DNA of 64,000 bases from contig NZ_CP056123.1 of NCBI RefSeq assembly GCF_018219155.1, positions 2,737,505 to 2,801,504 of the forward strand, read 5' to 3'. The DNA comes from Moritella sp. 24. GTDB lineage: Bacteria > Pseudomonadota > Gammaproteobacteria > Enterobacterales > Moritellaceae. The notes beneath the pieces are model-generated. The model worked only from the letters and a program-made list of their open reading frames with translations, made no database searches and was not told the DNA's origin. Position 1 is the stretch's first letter, and each line of letters begins with the position of its first letter. The position numbers and the translations under genes are program-made. This document shows positions 54,135 through 63,913 of this stretch, piece by piece.

Positions 54135-55903
54135 AGCCCACCTTTATCAGTTAATAAACACTCTGAATCTGGTTTATTTTGTGGGGTAAAATCCGTTTTG
54201 TGGCCAGGGACACTGTAATCATAAGCCCAACGATAAACCACAGGTACTTTATCTCCCCAATTGCCATGTACGGGTGGACACTGCGGCGTTTGCCATTCCA
54301 ACGATGTCGCTTGCCAAGGATTAGCAACCGCCTTTTTACCGCGACGTAAACTCCAAATAAGATTGAAAATAAAGATCAACTGCCCCACGCCAACAATCAA
54401 GGCAGCAACAGTAATACCAGCATTGAGTGTTTGTGTTGAATCGGGAATGAAGTTGGTATCGCCCAGCGCAAAGTAACGACGCGGCACACCAAGAAAGCCA
54501 AGATAGTGCATCGGTAAATAAATCGCATAGGTGCCAAGAAAAGTAACCCAAAAATGCAATTTCCCCAGCCCTGTATGTAGCATGCGGCCAGTCACTAACG
54601 GGAACCAATGATAGATGGCAGCAAACAGCACCATGATTGGCGAAACACCCATCACCATGTGGAAATGCGCAACCACAAAAAAGGTATCCGACAAGGGTAA
54701 ATCAACGATCACATTACCTAAGAATAGCCCCGTTAAACCACCGTGCGTAAAGGTAAAAATAAAACCAATAGCAAAAAACATAGGTACCGTAAAATGAATG
54801 TTACCGCGCCACAGCGTTAGCAGCCAATTATAAACTTTCAACGCGGTCGGCACCGCAATAATCAAGGTCGTCGTCGCAAAGAAAAAACCAAAATAAGGAT
54901 TCATACCACTGACATACATATGATGCGCCCATACCACAAAGCTAAGCCCACCAATAGCCACGATCGCCCACACCATCATCCGATAACCAAAGATATTTTT
55001 ACGGGCATGAGTAGCGATCACATCCGATACCATGCCAAATGCGGGTAACGCGACAATGTATACCTCGGGATGACCGAAAAACCAAAATAGATGTTGAAAT
55101 AAGATGGGGCTACCGCCAGTGTAATCTAGGCTTTCACCTAAGGATAAGATCGCTGGCATGAAGAAACTGGTCCCCAGTAGTTTATCAAACAACATCATGA
55201 TCGCACTGACCAGTAGCGCAGGAAATGCCAGCAATCCTAAGATGGTCGCAATGAAAATCCCCCACAATGTCAGCGGCATTCTCATCAAGGTCATTCCACG
55301 CGTACGCGCTTGCAATATCGTGGTAACGTAATTCAGCCCGCCCATGGTAAACGCGATAATAAAAATGGCTAATGACAATAACATCAATAATATGCCGTTA
55401 TCTGCTCCCGGTGTACCTTGCAAAATAGCTTGCGGGGGATACAAGGTCCAACCTGCACCAGTCGGCCCTCCTGTAACAAAAAAGCTGGCTATTAGCACGA
55501 TAACTGACACTAAATAAGTCCAGAAGCTCAACATGTTAAGAAAAGGAAATACCATATCACGCGCACCAATCATTAATGGAATCAAGTAATTACCAAAACC
55601 TCCCAATAATAATGCGGTGAGTAAATAGATCACCATGATGATGCCGTGCATTGTCACATATTGCAGATAAGACGTAGGATCAATAAAAGAGAAGTGATCG
55701 GGAAAGCCCAACTGTAAGCGCATCAAAGCAGATAATACCAAGGCGATCAGACCAACAAAAATAGCCGTTACGCTGTATTGGATTGCAATAACCTTATGGT
55801 CTAGGCTCCATACATATTTAGCAATAAATCCTGATGGTTGGTGATTATAGCCATCACAACTGTCATCATGATTGTCATCGGCTACAGGCTGTATTTCTTT
55901 CAC
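54131..55903 (-). CDS. Cytochrome c oxidase subunit I, aa3 type
   Basis: 590 residues, twelve membrane helices. Heme and copper ligands are present: HGIIMVIYLLTALLLGG, HLFWFFGHPEVYIVALPAFG (CuB His and the cross-linked Tyr, with the Glu of the A1 group), AHHMYVSGM, and VVAHFHMVMG. The D-channel line NYLIPLMIGARDMVFP differs from the usual APDMAFP (Arg for Pro). A-type proton-pumping oxidase. It is translated between subunit II and the first subunit III. Confidence 0.95.
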   Translation of the reverse strand: MKEIQPVADDNHDDSCDGYNHQPSGFIAKYVWSLDHKVIAIQYSVTAIFVGLIALVLSALMRLQLGFPDHFSFIDPTSYLQYVTMHGIIMVIYLLTALLLGGFGNYLIPLMIGARDMVFPFLNMLSFWTYLVSVIVLIASFFVTGGPTGAGWTLYPPQAILQGTPGADNGILLMLLSLAIFIIAFTMGGLNYVTTILQARTRGMTLMRMPLTLWGIFIATILGLLAFPALLVSAIMMLFDKLLGTSFFMPAILSLGESLDYTGGSPILFQHLFWFFGHPEVYIVALPAFGMVSDVIATHARKNIFGYRMMVWAIVAIGGLSFVVWAHHMYVSGMNPYFGFFFATTTLIIAVPTALKVYNWLLTLWRGNIHFTVPMFFAIGFIFTFTHGGLTGLFLGNVIVDLPLSDTFFVVAHFHMVMGVSPIMVLFAAIYHWFPLVTGRMLHTGLGKLHFWVTFLGTYAIYLPMHYLGFLGVPRRYFALGDTNFIPDSTQTLNAGITVAALIVGVGQLIFIFNLIWSLRRGKKAVANPWQATSLEWQTPQCPPVHGNWGDKVPVVYRWAYDYSVPGHKTDFTPQNKPDSECLLTDKGGL

Positions 55904-55922
55904 TCAAACCTCCTAGCAAACC

Positions 55923-57299
55923 TTATTTAGCGGGTTGTAATGTCGCGATATACGCGAGAACATCGTCGATAGCTCGCTCGTTTTGCAATAATTTAGACAT
56001 CAATATCATCTGAGAACCGTACATATCCTGTGGATGTTTTCCACGAATACCCTGCTGATAATATTCAAGTTGTCGCTTGAGGTACCAACTATACTGCCTC
56101 GCTAATTGAGGTGCTTTTTGCGCATAGTTACCCTCAGCAAATTCGCCATGGCAAACAGCACAATTCTTGTAAATACTTTGTCCAGTAGACGCATTACCCT
56201 GCGTTCTTGTTCGCTGCGTAACGGTTTGCGCTATGGATGGAAGTGAATGAAGGTAACGACTCACGTTCTTAACAGCATCATCATCCGCTAACATTGCCGC
56301 AAACGGTAACATTTGACGTCCATATATATCGTCATGATGAGTGCCGCGTATATTGTCACGAAAATAATGTAACTGACGATTAAGGTAATCAAATTCCTGA
56401 CCTGCAAGCATCGGGGCGCCAATCGCTTCGCTCCCTTCACCATTAACACCATGACAAGCAATACACGCACTATAAATACGCTGACCCGCAGAAATGTCAT
56501 GACGAATTCGCGCAAGGCTTTGCCTAAATGTGGGTTGTTCGTTAAGCCAAGCTTGATAATCGCTTTCAGACTCAACAACGACGTAACCACGCATCGTATA
56601 GTGTGCGATACCACATAGCTCAAGACATAAGATCTCGAAACGACCGAGTAAAGTAGGTGTAAACCAAAGGTAAGATTGCGTTCCCGGCACCAAGTCCATT
56701 TTTACTCTAAACTGGGGAACTGTGAAGTTGTGCAGTACGTCTTTAGAGCGCAGTAAGACTTTCACAGGGCGTTCAATAGGCAGGTGTAATTCATTACTAT
56801 TAATTAATATATCATCTTGTCCGTCGGGATCATTTTGGTCAATACCAAACGGGTTATTCACGTTAATTAACGAAATCGCTGTTCGGCCCAATTTACCATC
56901 GGCACCGGGTAAACGAAAACTCCAGTGCCACTGCTGGCCAACAACCTCGACCTCGTTAGCATCTGAAGGGGGATTAACAAAATCAGCCCAAACAAACAGC
57001 CCCGGTGTTAACATGGCAAAAATACCAATCGAAGTGAGTACCGTTAGCCAAGCTTCAAGTTTACTATTTTCCGGATCATAATCTGCTTTTCTATTTTTGT
57101 TATAACGAAAGCGATAAACCACGTAAACGAGAAATAGGTTCACTGCAACAAATACAGTGCCCGTTACCCAAAATGTAATATTGATCGTTTGATCAATCGC
57201 AGTCCAATTTGAAGCAATAGGTGTGAACCACCATGGACTTAAAAAATGAAATAATAACGAACTGATAACCAGTAATAAGATAACTACCGCTATGACCAT
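55923..57299 (-). CDS. Cytochrome c oxidase subunit II with two fused cytochrome c domains
   Basis: 458 residues. Two N-terminal membrane helices, then the CuA domain: DVLHNFTVPQFRVKMDLVPG and the ligand set CLELCGIAHYTM, all present. After ~residue 270 two cytochrome c domains follow, each with CxxCH: CIACHGVNGEGSEAIGAPML and CAVCHGEFAEGNYAQKAPQL. Most caa3 enzymes have one heme c; two in one subunit II is a rarer type. It should take electrons directly from a soluble or membrane cytochrome c. First gene of the oxidase operon proper. Confidence 0.94.
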   Translation of the reverse strand: MVIAVVILLLVISSLLFHFLSPWWFTPIASNWTAIDQTINITFWVTGTVFVAVNLFLVYVVYRFRYNKNRKADYDPENSKLEAWLTVLTSIGIFAMLTPGLFVWADFVNPPSDANEVEVVGQQWHWSFRLPGADGKLGRTAISLINVNNPFGIDQNDPDGQDDILINSNELHLPIERPVKVLLRSKDVLHNFTVPQFRVKMDLVPGTQSYLWFTPTLLGRFEILCLELCGIAHYTMRGYVVVESESDYQAWLNEQPTFRQSLARIRHDISAGQRIYSACIACHGVNGEGSEAIGAPMLAGQEFDYLNRQLHYFRDNIRGTHHDDIYGRQMLPFAAMLADDDAVKNVSRYLHSLPSIAQTVTQRTRTQGNASTGQSIYKNCAVCHGEFAEGNYAQKAPQLARQYSWYLKRQLEYYQQGIRGKHPQDMYGSQMILMSKLLQNERAIDDVLAYIATLQPAK

Positions 57300-57331
57300 A
57301 ATTGAACCATCTAATAAGGAAAGTATATGCT

Positions 57332-57889
57332 TTAAGGTGTTCTTCTCATCACACTATTATATGTGTCTTGGCAGCTGACCACCCAATGTGGCGAACCGGC
57401 ACCACAACCTGCAGGTTCCATATTGGGGTGATTTTTCATGATCATACCAAAATTATGTTCCTGCACTGGATCAACATCGACAAATAAAATGTGTTTCCCT
57501 TTTATCAAGGCCTCCTGAAATCGCGCAAAGTGTACATTCGTTTTTTGAAAACCAATGAAACCACCTTCCCAAGTACAAAATCCAAAACTCAGTACGGATA
57601 AGAAAATAAAGGGTAGCCACCCTGCTGCACTACTTGTCCAATCCATCATATAAGGGATTACGAGCGCCAACATAGCTACGACAACACCAACACCAGCCCC
57701 TATTTCACTTCCTCTAATCACATCTTGTTTAAGCAAGGATTCAACTTCATGTAAGCGATGTTGCTCTACATGGCAATCATCAAGACTTAACACATGGATT
57801 TGAGGTTCGGTAAATCCTTCCGCTTCTAACTCCTTTTCAACGACCTCTAATTCATCAAGATCATCAGATACATAATAGTGTCTTAACAT
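57332..57889 (-). CDS. Small membrane protein of unknown function upstream of the oxidase
   Basis: 185 residues. Two membrane helices at about 63-80 (GSEIGAGVGVVVAMLALVIPYM) and 90-106 (GWLPFIFLSVLSFGFCTW). The N-terminal 60 residues look like an ACT/ferredoxin-like fold (LRHYYVSDDLDELEVVEKELEAEGFTEPQIHVLSLDD). I know a similar soluble-plus-two-helix pattern only as a conserved hypothetical. Its stop codon is 32 bases ahead of the subunit II start, so it may be transcribed with the oxidase. Confidence 0.6.
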   Translation of the reverse strand: MLRHYYVSDDLDELEVVEKELEAEGFTEPQIHVLSLDDCHVEQHRLHEVESLLKQDVIRGSEIGAGVGVVVAMLALVIPYMMDWTSSAAGWLPFIFLSVLSFGFCTWEGGFIGFQKTNVHFARFQEALIKGKHILFVDVDPVQEHNFGMIMKNHPNMEPAGCGAGSPHWVVSCQDTYNSVMRRTP

Positions 57890-58033
57890 AGTAACTACCG
57901 CCCGGAACTACAGTAATAAAAAGACGATGAAGGCTATTCACCTACAATTTTCACAGCAAAAAATACTTAGCATGGTAAAACCATAGTTCGGTTATGCCTA
58001 TAAGTGAAGAAAGTAAGGGCAATTAATTAGTAT

Positions 58034-58059
58034 AAAAAACCAGAATCTTGTCTGGCTTT
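58034..58059 (-). terminator. Terminator behind the response-regulator remnant
   Basis: Minus-strand stem CCAGA / TCTGG with flanking AAAGC / GTTTTTT, ending in a T run, 24 bases after the remnant's stop codon. A live terminator behind a dead gene fits recent decay. Confidence 0.7.
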
Positions 58060-58082
58060 ATCATGAATGAGGATGCTTCTAT

Positions 58083-58327
58083 TTATATTTCTAATTTATA
58101 ACCTACGCTATAAACTGACTGTACTGACTCTACATCAGGCTTTGCATCATTTAGCTTCTTACGTAACTTCTTACGTAACTTCTTACGTAACTTCTTACGT
58201 AACTTCTTATGTAACTTCTTGCGTAGTTTTTTCACATGACTGTCTATCGTGCGTTCACTCACAACCCTGTGATCTTGGTATACATGATTAATGAGTTGTG
58301 AGCGAGAGTAAATCCAGCGGGTTCTTT
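58083..58327 (-). pseudogene. BaeR-like OmpR-family response regulator, DNA-binding domain remnant
   Basis: About 80 codons of one frame: RTRWIYSRSQLINHVYQDH, VVSERTIDSHVKKLRKKL, then four or more extra KKLR units, NDAKPDVESVQSVYSVGYKLE and a stop. This is the winged-helix effector domain (compare BaeR: RTIDSHIKNLRRKL, VYGVGYRW). The receiver domain and the N-terminal part are missing and an upstream frame has stops. The recognition-helix part is stretched by a 12-bp tandem repeat (58155-58226). No partner histidine kinase is nearby. Confidence 0.85.
58155..58226. repeat. 12-bp tandem repeat inside the response-regulator remnant, six copies
   Basis: CTTCTTACGTAA four times perfectly, then CTTCTTATGTAA and CTTCTTGCGTAG. 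On the minus strand it reads as repeated KKLR (or KKLH). Confidence 0.95.
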
Positions 58328-58522
58328 GGCTAACAATTATAACTAATCACGCTCTATAACAACGTCGACCTAACCTAAGTTAAGCTATACCTTTAAATGA
58401 AAAATATGTCTTACCTTAAATATTTTGCACATTTATTCCTTATTTGTTGCATTGTTCTTCCATACTCATTAATTAGACTAATTGTAATACTGCAGCCACA
58501 TTACATGCGAACGGAGTCTATT

Positions 58523-60067
58523 ATGGTCTTAAAAATAAAACAGTCGTTAACGCTAACAGCTATGCTAATTTTGACATATTCCCTTTCTGGATGTGGGAGT
58601 AGTAATGACGATGATAGCGTAAACGCCCCTAGCAGTGAGCCAACCGAATTGGATGATTCACTGCAAGCCCTTATCGACCAAAAAAATCTTGATCGTTCAG
58701 CCACTGCAAATCGAAATATTCCATCCATTGATTCTCCACTCGCAGTGTTAGGTAAAAAACTATTCTTTAGCCAAAGCCTCGGTGGTAATTTTGACAGCGC
58801 TTGTGCCAGTTGTCATCACCCTACTCTCGGAGGCGCAGATGAGCTTAGTTTACCGGTTGGTGTCGAAGCGATAAATGCCCAAGTACTTGGTTTAGGCAGA
58901 GAGCATAACGCAGGTATTCCACTCGTTCCTCGTAATAGTCCCACTGTATTTAATATCGCGCTATGGGATAGCAGTTTGTTCTGGGATTCACGAGTAGAAA
59001 GTATAGGGAAAGAAATAAATCAAAATGGCGCAGTATCGGGCATTAGTACACCAGACAGCGGTTTTGGTGTTGTTGATAACAATGCAGGCTCAAATTTAGT
59101 GGTCGCGCAAGCACGATTTCCAGTTACATCTGATGATGAAATGAAAACGGTTGATTTTGAAAATGACAGCAGTAATGACATCATTCGTCATCACCTTGCA
59201 GCACGCTTAGGTGATTATGATGAAGGTGCTGGTGAGTTGTCACGAAATCAATGGTTAAGCGAATTTCAAACAGCATTCAACAGTAATGCCGATACCGAAA
59301 CGTTAGTGACTTTCGAAAATACCGTTGAAGCCATTAGCGAATATGAACGATCAATGGTGTTTATCAACTCACCTTGGCGTAATTACCTCGATGGCAACAT
59401 TACCGTATTAACAGAACAACAAAAACAAGGCGCACTATTATTTTTTACTGCACCTCAAGACGGTGGCGCAGGCTGTTCATCTTGTCACAGTGGACCGCTA
59501 TTAAGCGATGAACGCCATAACATTACCGCCTTTCCACAAATTGGTGTAGGTAAAGGAGATGGGAGTCATGGCGATGATGACTTTGGTCGTGAACGTGTTA
59601 CTGGTGATACACAACACAGGTACAATTTCAGAACACCGAGTTTATTAAACATTGCTGTCACAGCACCTTATGGTCACACCGGTGCCTTTGACTCACTCGA
59701 AAGAATCTTACGTCATTACAACAATCCAAATCGCAGTATTAGTGATTACGCAGCTGATAGTGAATGGTGTCAGTTGGCACAATTCGAGAATACTTCAAAC
59801 TGCACAAGCTTATACCCTAACGTGCGTGCAAATGGGCAGTTAGCATTAGATAAACTCGATGAAGAACGCCGCGCTGGCACATCCCGATTACCAAATGTAA
59901 ATTTAAACAACGATGAAATTGATCAGTTAGTGGCTTTTCTAAACAGTCTAACCGACCCTTGCGTTGAAGACCGCGATTGCCTAGCACCTTGGATTGCAAA
60001 CGAAACGACTGATAACCCAGATGACCAAGTCCTGATGGGTACGGATATTAATGGCAATGCCTTGTGA
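58523..60067 (+). CDS. Diheme cytochrome c peroxidase (MauG/CcpA family) lipoprotein
   Basis: 514 residues from ATG 58523 with GGAG upstream; a longer frame from 58397 adds a doubtful membrane segment. Lipoprotein signal with lipobox LSGC near residue 25, then an acidic linker. Heme sites: CASCHHPTLGGADELSLPVG and CSSCHSGPLLSD. RVESIGKEI and TPSLLNIAVTAPYGHTGAFDSLERILRHYN match MauG/CcpA. Probably detoxifies peroxide or oxidises a protein at the outer or inner membrane. Single gene. Confidence 0.9.
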   Translation: MVLKIKQSLTLTAMLILTYSLSGCGSSNDDDSVNAPSSEPTELDDSLQALIDQKNLDRSATANRNIPSIDSPLAVLGKKLFFSQSLGGNFDSACASCHHPTLGGADELSLPVGVEAINAQVLGLGREHNAGIPLVPRNSPTVFNIALWDSSLFWDSRVESIGKEINQNGAVSGISTPDSGFGVVDNNAGSNLVVAQARFPVTSDDEMKTVDFENDSSNDIIRHHLAARLGDYDEGAGELSRNQWLSEFQTAFNSNADTETLVTFENTVEAISEYERSMVFINSPWRNYLDGNITVLTEQQKQGALLFFTAPQDGGAGCSSCHSGPLLSDERHNITAFPQIGVGKGDGSHGDDDFGRERVTGDTQHRYNFRTPSLLNIAVTAPYGHTGAFDSLERILRHYNNPNRSISDYAADSEWCQLAQFENTSNCTSLYPNVRANGQLALDKLDEERRAGTSRLPNVNLNNDEIDQLVAFLNSLTDPCVEDRDCLAPWIANETTDNPDDQVLMGTDINGNAL

Positions 60068-60239
60068 TCTAAGGTGTAAACAACGAACACTATTCATGCC
60101 TTGGCTCACAGCATCAATCACTACAAAGAGTAGATAAAACACTTTATATCAATGATATAACACTGCTATTTAAGTTATGTTAGAGTGAAATATCTATGGG
60201 TATTATACAAATTCCCAGCTTAAATATAAGGTTTAGAAC

Positions 60240-61010
60240 ATGGATGATTTCATTATTGCCGTTGTGAAAGATTATATTTTAACCCTAAAAATAAACCGCC
60301 CTAGCGCACGAAATGCCTTAAACCAGAATATGTATTTATTACTGGCCCAAGGATTAGAAAAAGCACAGCAAGACGAATCAATTCGCGTTGTATTAATCAA
60401 AGGATTGGATGATATATTTTGTGCTGGTAATGACATGCAAGACTTTCAAGCCATGTCACAAGGTAAACCAGATCAGCACGGGGCCCGTTTTATGCGTGCT
60501 TTAATTAACTGTGATAAACCTATCGTTGCCGCGGTTAATGGCCCAGCGATAGGAATAGGTACAACCTTGTTACAGTTTGTCGATTTTCTTTATCTTTCGC
60601 CAACAGCCATATTTCAAACACCGTTTATCGCGATGGGATTATGTCCAGAACTGGGTTCAAGTGAAGTGTTAGCAGAGCACATTGGTATTCGTAAAGCCAA
60701 AGCAATGCTACTGTTAGGTGAACGCATGCTTGCAGAAGAAGCGGTTAGCCTTGGCTTTGCCAATGAAGTATGTGTATCTGCTGATGATACCGCAACAGCA
60801 AAAGCCATGACGCTTGCGAAACTCGCGCCCATCGCAATGCGAACAAGCAAAGCGTTATTGATGAAAACCACCAGACCGAGTCTATTAGCGCTCATTGAAT
60901 ATGAAAATAAAGCACTCGCACATTTAGTCACACAACCTGAATCCCGTGAAGCCGTAAACGCTTTTATGGAAAAGCGTCAGCCGGATTTTAGCTACGTTAA
61001 TTCAAATTAA
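60240..61010 (+). CDS. Enoyl-CoA hydratase/isomerase family (crotonase) protein
   Basis: 256 residues. Crotonase motifs: NRPSARNALNQNMYLLLAQGL, the oxyanion site FCAGNDMQDFQ, and VNGPAIGIGTTLLQFVDFLY. At the active site GLCPELGSSEVL has the pattern of delta3,delta2-enoyl-CoA isomerases (GxSPEGCSS) more than of the hydratases. So an isomerase in beta-oxidation of unsaturated fatty acids is a good guess. The 3' end overlaps the convergent LysR gene by four bases. Confidence 0.88.
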   Translation: MDDFIIAVVKDYILTLKINRPSARNALNQNMYLLLAQGLEKAQQDESIRVVLIKGLDDIFCAGNDMQDFQAMSQGKPDQHGARFMRALINCDKPIVAAVNGPAIGIGTTLLQFVDFLYLSPTAIFQTPFIAMGLCPELGSSEVLAEHIGIRKAKAMLLLGERMLAEEAVSLGFANEVCVSADDTATAKAMTLAKLAPIAMRTSKALLMKTTRPSLLALIEYENKALAHLVTQPESREAVNAFMEKRQPDFSYVNSN

Positions 61011-61915
61011 CGAGCGCTCACCGTATCTAATAACCAAGCTTTGAAGGCCTGTACTTTTTCTAACCCATCATGTTCAGGCCGCCAAACAATGTAATAAGCC
61101 AAATCCGTTCTGCTGTTTAGCTGCGGAAACGGTTTCACTAAGCGTCCGCAGGCAAGATCATCTTTAACAAGTACACTGCGTCCTAGCGCAACACCCTGCC
61201 CACTCACAGCGGCTTGAATCACAGATGCGGAATTATTAATTTTCAGCCCCTTGTTCGTTTCAATATGAGTAATGCCTTGTGTTTCCAACCAACTTTCCCA
61301 CGATGGAAACCCCGAACTAAGTGGCATAGAGTGATCGTGCAATAGTGGATAATTCACTAAATCAGCGGTTGTCGATAATCCACTTTCAATCAAGTCAGGC
61401 GAACATACCGGAAAGATGTCTTCATCCATTAGCAAGGTTTGTGACAATCCAGACCAATTACCTTTGCCATAACGTACACCAATATCAATGTCTTCAGCAA
61501 AGTAATCAACAGAACGAGAGTTGGTATTTAAACGCAAATCATAATCAGGGTATTTAAGCTGAAAATCATCAATGTGCATTAATAGCCACTTTGCTGCAAA
61601 TGCAGGACTCACCGACACGGTAATAGCATTACTCACCACAGGTTTTTGCAATAGCGCTAAACCTTGAGAGATATGCTCTAACCCGAGACTAATCTCTGGC
61701 AGTGCTGCTTTCGCTTGTTCAGTCAGTGTTAAGCGTGAAATACCACTCGTGGCACGAATAAACAGCGCCACCTCTAGCCACTCTTCTAATAAGCGCACTT
61801 GCTGACCGATTGCCGCAGGCGTGACATTAAGTTCTTTTGCCGCTAAAGAAAAGCTGAGGTGTCTTGCCGATGCTTCAAAAGCACGAACCGCATTGAGATG
61901 GGCTATATTTTTCAT
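61007..61915 (-). CDS. LysR-family transcriptional regulator (GcvA-like)
   Basis: 302 residues. HTH region HLNAVRAFEASARHLSFSLAAKELNVTPAAIGQQVRLLEEWLEVALF at the N-terminus, then the LysR effector domain (ITVSVSPAFAAKWLLMHIDDFQLKYPDYDLRL; DIGVRYGKGNWSGLSQTLLMDEDIFPVCSPDL). The GcvA/AmpR subgroup is fitting. It is divergent from the cupin gene at 62048, with 132 bases between them, so it may control that gene and the oxidase behind it. Confidence 0.92.
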   Translation of the reverse strand: MKNIAHLNAVRAFEASARHLSFSLAAKELNVTPAAIGQQVRLLEEWLEVALFIRATSGISRLTLTEQAKAALPEISLGLEHISQGLALLQKPVVSNAITVSVSPAFAAKWLLMHIDDFQLKYPDYDLRLNTNSRSVDYFAEDIDIGVRYGKGNWSGLSQTLLMDEDIFPVCSPDLIESGLSTTADLVNYPLLHDHSMPLSSGFPSWESWLETQGITHIETNKGLKINNSASVIQAAVSGQGVALGRSVLVKDDLACGRLVKPFPQLNSRTDLAYYIVWRPEHDGLEKVQAFKAWLLDTVSAR

Positions 61916-62047
61916 TTACAACACTGCCTTCCACTAAGTAACCACTAAAGTAAAACTATATCGACAGTATAGAAGTAGTGCTTTGTCATGTGCAAATAAT
62001 AAAACCATAATAGACCCATAAAGCCAATTAACTCGTGGAATAACACA

Positions 62048-62716
62048 ATGAACATTAATAATGACCTCACTAAAAACGCCAGCGTATTCTTTAATGATTC
62101 AACGTGGGTCCCCTCTCCACTTAAAGGCGTATCACGAAAAATGTTAGAACGTGATGGTGCAGAGTTTGCAGCAACACCGACAACACTCGTCGTTTATGAA
62201 GCGAACAGTTATTTCACAGAGCATGTTCACACAGGGGGTGAAGAGTTCTTTGTGTTAGACGGAGTATTTGCAGACGAACACGGTGATTATCCAGTTGGCA
62301 CTTATAAACGTAATCCAGTGGGTAGTAAACATGCACCGGAGGTTAAAGACGGTTGCATGATCATTGTGAAACTTGGCCAATATCAAGACGGTGATGACCA
62401 AGATGTAGAAATCAACACCGCTAGCCAAGAGTTCATCCAAGATGAAGAGCGTAATGCAGTTCAATACCAAGCTCTTCACTCTTATAAACAAGAAACGGTA
62501 CGCTTAGAACGCTGGCAGCATGATTCAGTCATTACTCTCGATAATACAGGTGGTATCGAAGTACTGGTTATTGACGGTGAGATCAGCTATCAAGGTAAGA
62601 CTTATGCACAGTTAGACTGGTTAAGATTATCCATTGGCGAAGCGCTTAATGTCACAACGAGTTCTGACAATTGCACCGTTTGGATCAAAACAGGTCATCA
62701 CACTTACCGTTTATAA
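62048..62716 (+). CDS. ChrR-like cupin protein
   Basis: 222 residues, cupin fold. Metal motif HVHTGGEEFFVLDGVFADEHGDYPVGTYKRNPVGSKHAPEVKDG matches the cupin domain of ChrR-like anti-sigma factors, and a second half (residues ~135-222) repeats the beta-barrel. The N-terminal zinc domain of true ChrR is not present. Likely a metal-binding oxygenase or sensor. Near the divergent LysR regulator and 90 bases before the amine oxidase gene. Confidence 0.8.
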   Translation: MNINNDLTKNASVFFNDSTWVPSPLKGVSRKMLERDGAEFAATPTTLVVYEANSYFTEHVHTGGEEFFVLDGVFADEHGDYPVGTYKRNPVGSKHAPEVKDGCMIIVKLGQYQDGDDQDVEINTASQEFIQDEERNAVQYQALHSYKQETVRLERWQHDSVITLDNTGGIEVLVIDGEISYQGKTYAQLDWLRLSIGEALNVTTSSDNCTVWIKTGHHTYRL

Positions 62717-62806
62717 GAAGTCGTTTATAAGCGGCGTTTATAATTTTCTATGTATAACATTCGATTTAAAGTAAGTCGTCTGTGATCCACATTTTAAGGT
62801 ATTATC

Positions 62807-63913
62807 ATGAAAACTGAATTTGTTATTGTTGGCGGTGGATTGAGCGGTTTATATACGGCTTATTTATTAGAGCAGCAAGGTAAAGACTACATTTTATTAG
62901 AAGGTCGAACACGACTCGGTGGCCGTATTTATACCGAAGATAAATTTGATATGGGCCCATCATGGTTTTGGCCTGATATGCACCCCCGCATTACTAAATT
63001 GATTAACGAGCTGAATTTACCGGTATTCCCGCAACATGACAAAGGCGCTTTCTTGTTTGATAAATACCAGAATCAAGCACCGTTACGCTATGAATCAGGT
63101 TATGCAGGTTCACCACAATCAATGCGTGTCGCTGGTGGACTACAGCAAGTTACCGATGGTATTGCGGATAAACTAACAAATAAGAACATCATCTGTAACG
63201 CAATAGTCACGCAAGTGACTCACCATGCCGCCAATGATAAAACCCAGCAAGATAGTCACTCTATCATTACCGTTGATGTTGATGGTACACAACAAATAAT
63301 ACAAACTCGACAGGTTATCTTTGCTATGCCGTTGCGATTACTCGCCAATAGCATTGTGTTTTCGCCTGCGTTACCGACAAAAATACAGAGTAAATTTAAT
63401 AAAACAGCGACTTGGATGGCAGCACATGCAAAGTTTTTTGCTATTTACGATACCCCATTCTGGCGTAAAACGGGACTGTCTGGTTCAGCAAGTAGCCAAA
63501 TAGGTCCATTAGCCGAAATCCATGATGCCAGTACATTTGATGGTAAAGGTGCGTTGTTTGGTTTTGTCGGTGTCGATGCACACACTCGACAATCGGCAGG
63601 AGAAGAACACATTAAAACATTGGCTGTACAACAACTTGTCCGAATTTATGGCAAGCAAGCTGCTAATCCTATCGATGTTAAATTAGTTGACTGGAGCCAA
63701 GAGACAATGACAGCAACCAACGCTGATAAAAATGCACCAAGTGCCCACCCACACTATGGGTTACGTGATATGCAATCAGCACTCCCGTCTGTTTATCGAC
63801 AAGGTTGGTACTTTGCAGGAACTGAAGCTGCCGAAGAAAATGGCGGCTATATTGAAGGTGCACTAGAAGCCGCTGAGGCCGTTAATTCTCGAATTCTAAG
63901 TTCGATTTCTTAA
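62807..63913 (+). CDS. FAD-dependent amine oxidase
   Basis: 368 residues. FAD Rossmann motif VIVGGGLSGLYTAYLLEQQG at residues 5-24, GRTRLGGRIYT for the second loop, and the late FAGTEAAEENGGYIEGALEAAEAVNSRIL typical of the flavin monoamine oxidase family. It is shorter than the usual ~450 residues; the substrate domain is reduced. Substrate unknown. Probably transcribed with the cupin gene. RBS AAGG. Confidence 0.85.
   Translation: MKTEFVIVGGGLSGLYTAYLLEQQGKDYILLEGRTRLGGRIYTEDKFDMGPSWFWPDMHPRITKLINELNLPVFPQHDKGAFLFDKYQNQAPLRYESGYAGSPQSMRVAGGLQQVTDGIADKLTNKNIICNAIVTQVTHHAANDKTQQDSHSIITVDVDGTQQIIQTRQVIFAMPLRLLANSIVFSPALPTKIQSKFNKTATWMAAHAKFFAIYDTPFWRKTGLSGSASSQIGPLAEIHDASTFDGKGALFGFVGVDAHTRQSAGEEHIKTLAVQQLVRIYGKQAANPIDVKLVDWSQETMTATNADKNAPSAHPHYGLRDMQSALPSVYRQGWYFAGTEAAEENGGYIEGALEAAEAVNSRILSSIS

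Noticed and set aside
58067-58291. Plus-strand ORF of 74 codons with YVTSYVTS repeats
   Set aside because: It is the reverse reading of the 12-bp repeat inside the response-regulator remnant, whose frame on the minus strand makes sense as a known domain.
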